DNA of 64,000 nt from Leptodontidium sp. MPI-SDFR-AT-0119 (taxonomy: Eukaryota > Ascomycota > Leotiomycetes > Helotiales > Leptodontidiaceae). Below the pieces are notes generated by a model that was not told the DNA's origin, searched no databases, and saw only the letters and a program-made list of their open reading frames with translations. The stretch spans positions 868,001-932,000 of the forward strand of contig JAHLEZ010000010.1 in assembly GCA_020726505.1 (NCBI GenBank). The letters are read 5' to 3'. A program made the translations under genes and the position numbers. Within the stretch, counting starts at the first letter, position 1. The number at the start of each line of letters is the position of its first letter. Positions 36,438 through 46,902 of this stretch are shown here, in pieces.

Positions 36438-38435
36438 TTCTCGTTCTCGGTTCGTCCCACTGTAAGGTGAGGTAAGTAGTACGTTCGCTTCCATGGTCCA
36501 TGGTAGGGACGGCTTTGTGCATAGCACGGCATGGCATGGCTACCAGAAGGGCGGACAGGCAAGACGCTTACTTGCTTGATGCGTCTTTCCGTTGCGAACG
36601 GTACAGCATGTTGGATGAGATGGATGTCCCGCTTGACAACTTCTCCATGGAGGATGAATCTTGTCCAAGCTGAGACGTGGTTGCGGAGGTTGCCGTAATT
36701 CTCTCCACGATCCACGGGAATTGATTGAGGTGGATAGTGGGGTTGAGGAATTGCTTTTTTTTTTGTTTCTGAAATTCACATGAGGTGCAGGAAGGTGTGG
36801 GGTACATAAAAGTTGCATATGGAGAAATGTCTGAGATCTCTGTGCCAAGAGAAAGAGGAGAGTTACTGTAGGTACTCGGTAAATTACTTGAAGACATATT
36901 TCGGAGATTTGAGATTTCGTGATTTTGTCGTGGGGTTGTTGGGAGGGAGGATGGAATGGGCTTTTGGTTGAAGGGAGATATTCAATGGACGAGTTGTATT
37001 GGAATGGAATTAATGTACATGTACAGGACAAGGCTGGCTGGCAGACTTGCAAGAGATGTCGTCGTCATAAACATTATATGAACGGTATGATATGGAAGGT
37101 GGAGGCATAAGACTGACCGAATATACGGATTGATGATCGATACCTATGCCGATGGACTGCTGTTGTCGAAAACCAGATTCTTGTTTGTTTGGGTTCGGTG
37201 GTGAGATGTCGTGCGGTGCGCGCGGAGAGTTTTGGTGATAACAATAACATTAAGCTTAAGGTTGAAGCTGTAAGTGAAACAAGCCCGCAAGTAAAGTAAG
37301 TTGGATTGTTAAGAGTTTACTTCCAACACAATCACGATCAATTGATATTGTATTAACTTACTTGAGGACGACGTCTCGTTTTTCTTTGGCTCTGCTTTGT
37401 GTTGAGTAAGTAGGTAGGAAAGTTAACTCGTAAGAATGTTGTACCGCTGCACTCCAATACAAAAGCAGAGCTTGAAAGGCCCTGCATCTCCACTAAATAC
37501 GAGATCGCCATCAACTCTCCACACTTGTTCGATGGCCGCTTTAGACGCCCATCATTCTGTGTCCGCGCTACATACTCCGAGAGTTAGTAGGCGGACAATA
37601 ATAGGACTCAATCCAGGGGTTGGCGTATTGTAAGTGGTCGAATTGCTTCTAGCTCTCCCTCTAATCCTAATCGAAGCTGCTGCTAAGCGGGGAATGGTTA
37701 GTGAGCAGCGCCGTTCTTTGTCAATTGGGAGACGCTGCCGTCTGCTGGCCAAGCTTCCAAGCGGCGGGCCATGTTGATCCACCTGCAGCACGCTCACTGG
37801 TTACTCTCAGCCATTTCCCCATCGCCGCCCTGTCTGTCGCCCCTGTCGGGCCATCTCGCCTCCGTGAAAGTCTCTCCATCATCTCTCTCGATCGAGTCTC
37901 CGCTCTCTCCGTCCGTCCCTTTCTTTCTTCTCATCCCACTCGACAACACACGACATCTCGACAATCGATTCACTTCGACTCGACTCGACTCGACCCATCT
38001 CCCGGACTTCTTGTCCAATTCCCCTCGCTGGACCTTTACATTCGCTACGGAATAATTGCACCGCAGGAAAAACAAACGTGCGCATTTTTTAATTACAGCC
38101 CCTTCGCCACCCTATTTCCCACGAACGAAACCACCCCCAGAAGGAAGGAAGAGAAGCCACGATCGATATCGATAGACGACGACTCATCCAATAACGATCA
38201 GCATCTCGCAACTCTAGACGCCTCGTCGTCCACGCCCCTTCCGAGAATACAATTAACCAGGATCTCTCATTCGTTCCAGGACCTCAGACTGCGCCTTCCC
38301 GTTGAACAAGAAGAAGGCGAGGATTATTCCGCTTCTTTACTTCTTTTTAATCGAGAGCCTCAACTGTCGCGTCGCCAATAGTTCGACTCGGTCTGCATTT
38401 CTTATTCCACGACTCGTTTCACATCAATATACATA

Positions 38436-39917
38436 ATGGTTCGAACTTCAACTCTTGTGGCCGTCTTCGCCTCGGCCTCGACGGCTTTTGCTGCCGCCCC
38501 TAGCTGCGGTTTGGATAAGAAGTGCCCCTCGGACACTCCTTGCTGTTCGCGTGAGTACTTCGCAATGCATCATTCGATGAGCTCTATACTGATATTTGGT
38601 AAATAGAATACGGATCATGCGGTGTTGGAGCTTACTGTTTGGGTGGTTGTGATCCTCGATCGTCTTTCAATCTCGACTCTTGTGCCCCAGCACCCGTCTG
38701 CCAAAGCAAGTATCACACCTTCGAGAATCTGGACAATGTTCAAAAGAACACCGAATACCTCGGAGACGCGACAAAGGCCGATTGGGTATCCAGCGGAGAG
38801 CCAATCTCCTACCAGAATAACGTTCTCCTTACTATGCCCCCGGACAGTGTCGGAACGCTGCTCGCAAGCACTACGTACATGTGGTACGGAAATGTGAAGG
38901 CCAAGTTCAAGACTAGCAGAGGAGCTGGTGTGGTCACTGCTTTCATCTTGCTCTCCGATGTTAAAGATGAAATTGATTACGAGTTTGTTGGTGTTGATTT
39001 GGAGCATGCTCAAACCAACTACTACTTCCAGGGTATCCCAGATTGTGAGTGCTTATTTTTGATACTTCTCTTGGAATGTATGCTGATCATCAACAGACGT
39101 CAATGGTGCCAACATCTCTCTCTCGGATACCTTCGACAACTACCACACCTACGAAATTAACTGGACTCCTGAAACTGTTGAATGGAAGATTGATGGACAG
39201 GTCGGACGTACTCTCAAGAAATCCGATACATGGAATGCCACTGCCAACCAATGGAAGTACCCACAAACGCCAGCCCGTGTCCAGCTTTCTCTCTGGCCTG
39301 GTGGACTTCCATCAAATGGAAAGGGTACGATTGATTGGGCTGGAGGACTTGTCGACTTTGACAATAACGTGGATATCAAGACCAACGGATACTACTACGC
39401 CACATTCGAGTCTGTGACCATGGAATGTTACAATGCTACCTCGGCCCCAGGAACAAACAACGGGGTCTCATACACCTATAACGGATATGCCGGTACCAAC
39501 GATACTGTTGTAGATGGAAAGAGCCCCACAGTCCTTGGTTCATTCCAAGCAAATGGAGAGAATATGAATCTTGGCAAGCCATCAGGCACAGCTTCAGCGA
39601 CCAAGGCTACAGTCACTGCTGAGTCTGTTCCTGGTATGTCTGGAGGTGATCCAGCAGGTGTCGACAACCATTCTTCTCCATCATCCAGTGCCTCCGCTAT
39701 TGATCCTGCAGCCACGTCTGGCAGTGACTCTGGATCTGGATCCACCGATTCTGGCAGTAGTAGCTCGGGATCTGGTGGGTTCACCCAAGGAAGCGGCTCT
39801 TCGACTTCCGACACTACCAAGAGCGGTGCCGACAAGCTCATGGTAGGGCAAGAGAAGGTGTTGAAGGGTAGCCTGTTCGCTGGAATCGTTGCAGTGATTG
39901 CAATGATGGCGCTGTAA
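38436..39917 (+). CDS. UTR2: CRH-type cell-wall transglycosylase (GH16) with chitin-binding module, 457 aa
   Basis: Three exons: 38436-38550, 38607-39044, 39097-39917. Signal peptide (residues 1-20), then a CBM18-like chitin-binding module at about 24-53 (CCSQYGSCGVGAYCLGG), completed across intron 1. The GH16 catalytic motif is DEIDYEF at 159-165: Glu160 nucleophile, Asp162, Glu164 acid/base. The C-terminal about 110 residues are Ser/Thr/Gly-rich and end in a hydrophobic tail (SLFAGIVAVIAMMAL) for GPI anchoring. CRH enzymes cut chitin and join it to beta-1,6/1,3-glucan outside the plasma membrane. A chitin-binding module points to the Utr2/Crr1 branch rather than Crh1. The CT-rich leader suggests strong expression. 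Confidence 0.93.
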
Positions 39918-40948
39918 AGTCGAACTGCATCTGCATCTTTTTGGGTACTTGGGTTTGGGTTTGACTGTTGCATTGTTGACAGGGTTGGAGCATTGCGTTT
40001 CCTTTTTTTTTTTCAAGTTGTTGGTGGTAAGGACACACTCAGAGGTCATCTACAAAAATCTTAATGGCGTTTGCCGTTCACTCCTTGGATTAAAGCAGGG
40101 CAACAGTCCTGAAAGACAGAAGATCGATTCTTGTATATATGATTTTGGATCGTGGTTGTGGTGGTAGAGACGAGAAGACCACTGCATTGAATGAATTTTT
40201 GGAAATAAGCTACGTTTTGTATTTGCTTTGCAGTGACCACTTTGATGTAAGACTCTTTTGGCCCTACTTGGCCTCATATTCGACCTAACTTCCAAATTCA
40301 GCACATCTTTTCTCTCGTTTAACTCAAATCAGATCGTCATCACACTTCTCACCTACCATACCATATTCTTCCTTCCCTCAGCGGTCAAGCAAGCAAGTAT
40401 GGTCTGTTGTTCATCTCATGTCTTCTAAGTTCTTTGTCACACTTACGTCTTGCAGTCGAGTGATTGCTGGTACTGTTCTATTTCCTCTGCTTGTCTCCTT
40501 TCACTCAACAAAGCATATTCATGATTCCTTCCTTTGTCTCCCCTCGAAAATCCTAGATATCCTTTCATCTTAGAGCTTAGACCGTATCATATCATTGAAG
40601 ACGAGTCGGTTTTTAAAGAACAGATAGTAAACAGCATGAAGACAGGAGGAGTAGATGGGATGTGATGGGGGTATAAATAGCCAATCCTCCTCTGGTTTTA
40701 AATAAGAGATAGAAAGCTATACATATACTTACAGTGTGCCATCTGTTACTGTTTAGGATTTATATATATACATATCTTTGTATATTTGTATATCTATATA
40801 TCTGTGTATTTATACATTTGTACATTTCATATATTTATTGATTGTTATATCTCTATAATTGTACATTTATATATCTATAGATTTGTATAGAATACTTATA
40901 TACTTATATATCTACTAGTATATATACATATCTGTCTATTCAGATAAC
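39918..40948. other. Intergenic region with AT-rich tract
   Basis: 3' flank of the CRH gene, then a highly AT-rich tract (about 40740-40935) directly before the small CaaX-ending ORF. No other gene seen. Confidence 0.55.
40740..40935. repeat. AT-rich TATATA/TTTATA tract
   Basis: Dense, irregular repeats of TATAT, ATTTGTAT and CTATATAT words. Much more AT-rich than anything else in the window. It ends a few bases before the ATG of the small ORF and may serve as its promoter. Confidence 0.8.
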
Positions 40949-41197
40949 ATGGCATACACTTCCGACTCGAAGTCCCATCCAACTCGTACGGATGGAGAGT
41001 CGCGTCCGCGTCCCAGCAGCACTACTCTTGCGCCCGAGCAGTTTGTAGCTCGGGTTTGGGGTTACGGTTGTGCTAGGAGCGCGGGGGTAGTTGGGTTGGA
41101 TGTTACGCGGGTGGGTGGAGATGGAGTCCATCTCAGAGGTGGGAAGAGCAAGTGGGATGAGGAGGAGAATGTGGAGTGTTGTTGTGTGGTTATGTAA
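40949..41197 (+). CDS. Small ORF ending in a CaaX box (CVVM), 82 aa
   Basis: ATG-started 82-codon frame whose last residues are ECCCVVM, a fitting CaaX prenylation signal (Met at X favours farnesyl transfer). Its sequence is much richer in G+C than the AT-rich tract before it and the flank after it, which supports coding. Fungal hydrophobic mating pheromone precursors also end in CaaX, but they are usually only about 20-40 residues. A small prenylated membrane-associated protein, or the last exon of a larger gene, are equally possible. The two cysteines before the box could be palmitoylated. No family recognised; the ORF could still be chance. Confidence 0.42.
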   Translation: MAYTSDSKSHPTRTDGESRPRPSSTTLAPEQFVARVWGYGCARSAGVVGLDVTRVGGDGVHLRGGKSKWDEEENVECCCVVM

Positions 41198-41920
41198 GTA
41201 GGTATTCTAATAATGTATTATTTATTTAATACATAATACCTACCTTACCCACGTATCTAAGGTACACCAGACCTTTGACGGGCCGAACCCGCTCCTGAGC
41301 GCCATCCCTCGTTCTACCCTGAGCTCAACTTCATAAGTCCAACGCGCTTCCAATTCACCCCTCCTGGGTCCTGGGCTCTTCCTTCCACTCACCCAACAGT
41401 CCTAGATACCTAGATGCTTATATACCTAGATTCTTACATACTTACAATATACTTGCACATATATACACACACCAAGCGTTTCTAGTGCTCATTAAATGAA
41501 TGTGAGATACTGAACATTCCAACATTGTGAAATTTGTCCATTTTGTTACTACCGAAGCTCACCCACTCAAGGGGTAATCAATAGAGTATGTGCGCTTACA
41601 TATACACTTCTATGTATGTGATTTCATGAAAAACTTCTATCGAGATAGGGATTGAGATGATATTTGGAAAGAAGTGGGTGAGATCAGACGAGAGGTACTT
41701 GGAATTTAGCTTTAAGTCTGCTCGTGCATGTCCGGATATCAAACCCAGTGATCCAGCTATCATCTATATCCCAGCTATTCACCGCACGCTATCTCCATAA
41801 CGCCATGCCAAACAAACAAACCCTATGCTACATCACAGCGAGGCTAGATAGAATTGCTCTCAGGAGACAAAGAATATACACATTCGTAAAACAAAACTTG
41901 GAAACACGAACAAGGCTTCT
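41198..41920. other. Intergenic region
   Basis: 3' side of the small ORF and 3' flank of the minus-strand GH76 gene. Nothing else seen. Confidence 0.55.
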
Positions 41921-43561
41921 TCATTTCTCAAGGACCATGATGAGACTCCCTCCGATCACACTCCCCACAATACCCACAGTCAAGAAACTCGCCGCGATAG
42001 TATCCTTCACCGTCGTCCTGATATCCGGCTCGACGACACCGCCAGGTTTACTGATACCCGCCGATGCATCACCCACGCTCGTGCCGCCAGTGCTATTCGT
42101 CACGGGTGCAAAGCTCGGAAGAGAAGAATCATCCTCTGTCGAGCCACTTGAAGATCCAGAACTTCCCCCAGAACTTCCTCCAGAACCACCACTGCCAGTA
42201 CTAACAGCAGCCTTCCTAGGAATCTGCACCATCGCACTCTGGATAACGCCCAACGCACTCATCTGCTGCCCGACGCCAGTGGTCCCATCATAGGCCGCTC
42301 CAGTCGTCCATTTAAACCCACACGTCGTGCCCGTCGCTCCGCCTGAGCATTGCAAGCCAGCGGCTTTCGCGGACGATGCCAACAGGGGTGAGATAGTGGG
42401 TTGGGTGAAGGGCGCGAGGATGGTGGTGCCCGCTAGCCAGGAGGAGAAAAAGGCTTTGAAGGATGACTGGTCGATGTTGCAGTTATTGCCGTTTTCGCAG
42501 GCTTGTTCGGTCATCACACCGTCTCGGAAGAAGACGGTGCTGCTGCGGTTGAGGATACCGGAGACGCGGTCGCCCCAGAGGTTTGAACCTTCTGTCTGTG
42601 AAAGTGTTAGGATTGAGTGTGCCTATTGAGAGATTGTGGATAGGGGGTGACGTGACATACGAAGTTGTATAGATTTGCAGCGCCGTGTAGGTAGATCCCT
42701 GCATTGTAGGACCACTGCAAGCGGTCGATGGTAGTACAATTCGTGGTATCCTGGGCTCCGTCGTAGATATTGAACTCATTGTCTATCAAACCGATAGACG
42801 CTTCCCAATCCCATACTCTAGTAGCCCAATTGGCATATGTCTGATTCCCCGTATATCTCGCCAAGCGGGCTCCCAAGTTGAAGAAACAGCCATTGGCAAT
42901 ACTATTCTTATAGTTGAAGCCGTTATTAAACGGGAAAATCTGCCACCTCAACCCCCCGCCACAAGTCGACTCGTCCCATCTCGCAGCCATTTCGTTGAAG
43001 ACTGCTTGGGCTAAGGCGAGCCATTGCGGTTGGTCTGGAGGCGGGTTCGGGAAGTTCGTCTCTGCTGCTAACATAGCTGCCATAGCCCAGAATCCCTGGT
43101 CGTCGTTCCCTTCCGTCTTAGTCTGGTTGGGTGGCATGAAGTCTTTCTCTGGACCCGTCTGGAATAGCATGCCTTCTGATACTAGGCCGTTGTATGTCGT
43201 ATCGCCTGTGTACCTCCAGTAATCTATCAATGTCATGAACATCCCGCCGGTTTCCCACCAAAAATGAGGCGGAGGTAGAAGGCCTGGTATTTGACCCTTT
43301 TATATGTTAGGACTAGAGTGAAGTTAGGTCTGGATGTTGGGGATCGACATACGGTTTCGTTTCCGTGGTAGAATGTGAGGAGGCCATGCGCTGCTGTGCT
43401 TGCTGCTGATTTTATTGAGGCTGTTAGGAGATCGGTGGTCAGTACTTGCTACCTTTGATCGGGTTGCTGGAGGGTTGTTTACCAGATGATGTTGAGTCGA
43501 CTGTGATGGCAGTAGCAGACTGGACTAGCAGCGTCCGCCATAACAAATTTTGAATGCGCAT
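41921..43561 (-). CDS. DFG5: GH76 endo-alpha-1,6-mannanase/transglycosylase (DFG5/DCW1 type), 485 aa
   Basis: Four exons: 43483-43561, 43353-43420, 42661-43296, 41921-42595. Weak signal peptide at the N-terminus ([18 protein letters not shown]). The GH76 domain covers about 28-410 with [20 protein letters not shown] and the catalytic aspartate pair in GNDDQGFWA. Cysteines in STCGGGLRW and [16 protein letters not shown] are family-typical. The C-terminus is Ser/Gly-rich and ends in a hydrophobic segment ([21 protein letters not shown]) for GPI attachment. Dfg5/Dcw1 move GPI-anchored proteins from the membrane to wall glucan. It is convergent with the CRH gene across the small ORF, so two wall cross-linking enzymes lie within 5 kb. 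Confidence 0.93.
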
Positions 43562-44486
43562 TATGAAATTATGAAACTTGGAAGTATGTAAATAAAGATT
43601 GAATGAGAAAAGCTGTGTATGTTTGTGAGTAAGGAGCCGCCAGGACCGTCGACTTGAAAAGATTGAGGTATCGGAATGAATGAAGAATTAAATGTCCTGT
43701 CAAAGGTACTGATGGGAAAGATGCAAATCGCACGGCGAAATAATGAATGGAAATAATTGCCAGTAGAATAGAAACAAATGACAATTGGTCGCCCGCCCAA
43801 ATAGAGTTGAAGATGTCAAGAGAGAAAATAAACTCGGAAGTGGAGAGGAAGAGATGGATAGGATACTTGGCTGGTCCTCCGCAAAGAGAGTTTCTCTCCC
43901 AAGCGGAGCAGCAGCCGAGCGGAAGAAGATCAGAGGAAATTGTAACCGCACGATCCCAGACCGCCACGAAAGGATGCAGCTTGCACAATCGAAACAAACT
44001 GGGCCTTCTCGAGTGACATCCTGCCATTTGGATGAGCTCACTGGTGGGATTCACACTCATGGGGGCTGTGGTGTGGCCAACACAAGCTTTTGAAACCCAT
44101 AGAGTCTCGCTCTGGGCCATCTGATACACGACCCTCAGACCACCTTTGGAGGCCTGGTCACTCATCCTGTATCATGATCCGCCGGATGCCTTGCACCTCA
44201 AGCCTTTTGTTCCAAGATTAGAATGGTGGGAGTTGAGATGACTGGTGAGGTCAGTTGCGAGTGGAAAGCTTGAGTAAAAGCTTGTCGATGTCAAAAAACT
44301 TCGGACGAGGATGCCAAAATCTCGCTTCAGGTCAGACAACGTGACCAGTCCCTATTTTCGATTTCATTACTTTCATCGTTTTTGAGAGCTTCGAGCATAT
44401 TTTGCGCTCGCTTGGATTTTGTGCCCTTCAAATCCATATGTGGTAGGGAGATTAAGGTATTTCCATTCATTCTCTCGTTCATTCTC
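43562..44486. other. Intergenic region
   Basis: Promoter of the GH76 gene and 3' flank of the kinase gene. A 198-codon minus-strand open frame at 43569-44165 overlaps only promoter sequence and has no recognisable content. Confidence 0.55.
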
Positions 44487-45915
44487 CTACCACTTATTAT
44501 TGAACTCCTTCCCGTTTACATAATTCACAAGCTCCTTCACTGGCTTCAAATGGGTACGCTCTCCTCCAAACATCATCCCCTTCTTCATCACCTGCCTATA
44601 ATTCTTCCCCGGACTGACCTTCCCTAGGACATACTCCTGCCTCGTCTCCACGCGCGAAGGTACTGGAATCGAGCGACCAACCACAGCTTCCATTCCTTGC
44701 CAGGCAAAAGTGATGGCTTCCTTCGCACCTGCTGGAATGCCTGCCTCGTCAAGCATCATGATCTTGGTGTTTGGGTATTTTTTCTGAATGAATGCAGTGA
44801 TGTTTGGATTGTACGCTCCGCCACCACACATGAAGATCTCGTCGATGTCTTGTCGTGGTGCATAGCGTCGATAATGATCCACAATCGCTTGGGCGGTAAC
44901 TCTTGTGATAGAAGCGACAACGTCGTCAGGGTTAAGACCCCTGGCCTCCGCTTTTTTGATGAATTCGAAAGCGTATGTATCTCGGAAGACCTCACGGCCA
45001 GTCGTCTTTGGTGGCTCCAATGCAAAATACTCGTGCTTGAGGAAGTCATTGACCAGTTCCTGGTCAACACGGCCGCGCTTCCCCATCTCGCCATTGCGGT
45101 CATACTCCTGTTTGTTATCCGTATAATGTCTGACCACAGCGTCGATGAAAACATTACCAGGCCCGGTATCGAAATCAAAGCAGGCATCGACTCCACCTTC
45201 ATTGTCCGGAGGAATGAAGCATACATTGGCGATCCCACCGATATTCTGGCAGGCTCGCAATTTGGTTGGGTGATGAAGTACTAGGGCATCGAAGAAGGCA
45301 ATCAGAGGAGCTCCTTGCCGTCCTGCAGCTTGATCGGAGATGCGGAAGTCTGTCACAGAGGTAATCCCCGTACGGGCTGCCAGAAAAGAACCTTCGGCCA
45401 TAGTCAGGGCAGATTTCACCTGACCTTCCTCTGGCATTGATAGGAGCCAGATAGTCTGGCCGTGAGATCCAAGAACGTCGATGTCGGTGAGCTGCACATT
45501 GTTTTCTTTGCAGAACTCGTGGACTGCGGATGCAAATGTCTCGCCCAGCTGGACGTTGACTTCAGAGAGCTCGGATGGAGAAGTCGTGTCGTGCAAGATC
45601 ATGTTCATAACTCGCTTCTTGACGGTCTGCTCGAGTGGGATCTCGCCATACTTGAGCAACTCGAAGTGCATTGGACTTTCTGGAGTCTCTTGTCTGAATC
45701 GACAAAGTGCACAGTCAATGCCATCCATTGACGTTCCGCTGTTGAGACCAAGAACTGATATCAAGTTAGCAAAACCAAGAGACATCTCACATGTAGACAT
45801 TACCTGTGATGTCGAGCGCATGACTACTCTCGGCATTTACACCGTTGGAGTGGCCATTAGAGACACCATTCGAGTATCCATTCGAATGCCCATTTGTGGT
45901 TGCAGAGGGCGCCAT
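44487..45915 (-). CDS. Anhydro-sugar kinase (AnmK/levoglucosan kinase family), 459 aa
   Basis: Two exons, 45804-45915 and 44487-45754, with a 49-nt intron. After a Ser/Asn/Gly-rich leader the sugar-kinase phosphate-1 loop [11 protein letters not shown] lies at 41-51. GSHGQTIW is at 133-140, [16 protein letters not shown] at 173-188 with Asp178 in the place of the catalytic base, DTGPGN at 233-238 and CGGGAYNPN around 347-355. Bacterial AnmK phosphorylates 1,6-anhydro-N-acetylmuramic acid in wall recycling; the fungal homologues include levoglucosan kinase (known from Lipomyces starkeyi and Aspergillus), which turns levoglucosan, ATP and water into glucose 6-phosphate. Fungi have no peptidoglycan, so levoglucosan or another anhydro-sugar is the likelier substrate. 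It is divergent from an MFS sugar transporter. Confidence 0.93.
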
Positions 45916-46902
45916 CGTAAGAATGTGTTGGAATAAAGCTGGGGAAATGATAGCGCAGGCGTGAAGGGAAAGTAAAGCAGTGAGCTGGAAGGCAGCGTGG
46001 CAGCGATGAAGGAGCAGAGCAAGTCAATTAAGGCTACTGGTCTCCAATATATATCGAAACAGAGAGGTCTAGAAGCAGAATCGAGAATGGTCCTTTGGCT
46101 TGAACCTCCTGCAGCTTCAAGTTCCAAATCTCCGCGTTTCCAAACAACGACCCGAGATTCTCTCTTGACGGTTGACACAACAGTTTTAACGAAGGCCTTT
46201 TACCAGTCTGACGAAGGGTAAGATGCCGAATCGATTCCGCAGGGTCATCAGAAGCGAGGAATTATTTTCTTTGCGTCCAATCAATTTGCGCATTCTTACA
46301 AATACAGCAGTAGTAAATCATGAGGGGAAAGTCACTTTCCCCCATGCAGCCCTTTCGCTTAAACGCTTAAGTGCTTGAAAGGGGGGGAAGTCGAACAAGC
46401 GAACAATTCTCACGGTCTAAAAGCTTCATTATTATTCCCGGGCCGAATCCGACGGCAGAGAAGGTGCTCCATCCGCTCCAAGCCTTTTGAAATGGCCCCG
46501 ACTTACTGTTGATAGACCTGATCTCATGGACGCCACTAACGCCTCTGCTCCTCCTTCTCGTGTCCGGGGTCTGGGGCCCCATATCCATTGCATCGGAAGC
46601 TCGCCTTGTGATGCATCTAGACCTTTTTGTTTTGAAATAGTTCAAATTTTCATACATTTTCACATCCCGAACCACCGGATTCTACCTTACAGGCCTTGGG
46701 ATGTGAAGTATAAAAACTTCACGAATTCCCGACAATCTTCTCCTCATCGTCATCAACTACAACATCATCATCACCATCAGCATTCCGAATCTTTGTTGTC
46801 TCTAGAGACATAAACTCGGGAGTACAAGTACGACTTGAAACTCGCATCATCTCCCACTATATCACGGAACTTCTCAAGCAATCAACATCCGAAACCAGCA
46901 CA
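45916..46902. promoter_or_regulatory. Divergent promoter between kinase and sugar transporter
   Basis: 987 bp separate the two start codons. On the transporter side a TATAAAA box lies at 46709-46715 and two tandem CreA/SYGGRG-type sites at 46564-46569 (CCGGGG) and 46571-46576 (CTGGGG). On the kinase side a TATATATT word lies at 46046-46053 (minus strand). An everted CCG-N7-CGG at 46443-46455 is a possible Zn2Cys6 site. Assignments are by motif only. Confidence 0.45.
46564..46576 (+). promoter_or_regulatory. Tandem CreA-type carbon-repression sites
   Basis: CCGGGG and CTGGGG, one base apart, both fit the CreA consensus SYGGRG. Closely paired sites are the functional arrangement known in Aspergillus. 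They lie about 330 bp upstream of the transporter ATG. Confidence 0.5.

Larger units (their letters stand above)
35345..38435. other. 3-kb intergenic region
   Basis: Holds CT-rich tracts (35521-35570), a poly-G run, a perfect hairpin near 36413-36437 and, from about 37780, a pyrimidine-rich leader-like stretch with a GACTC repeat that probably is the 5' UTR and promoter of the CRH gene. Open frames at 36540-37052 (minus) and 37701-38381 (plus) are not supported as genes. Confidence 0.55.

Noticed and set aside
36540..37052. 170-codon minus-strand ORF
   Set aside because: Cys/Pro/Ser-rich translation of non-coding repeats; no motif.
44697..45284. 195-codon plus-strand ORF opposite the kinase gene
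   Set aside because: Antisense shadow of a clearly conserved gene.
44487..45915. Peptidoglycan recycling role for the AnmK homologue
   Set aside because: Fungi make no peptidoglycan and no other muropeptide-recycling gene is nearby; levoglucosan kinase is the better-known fungal function.
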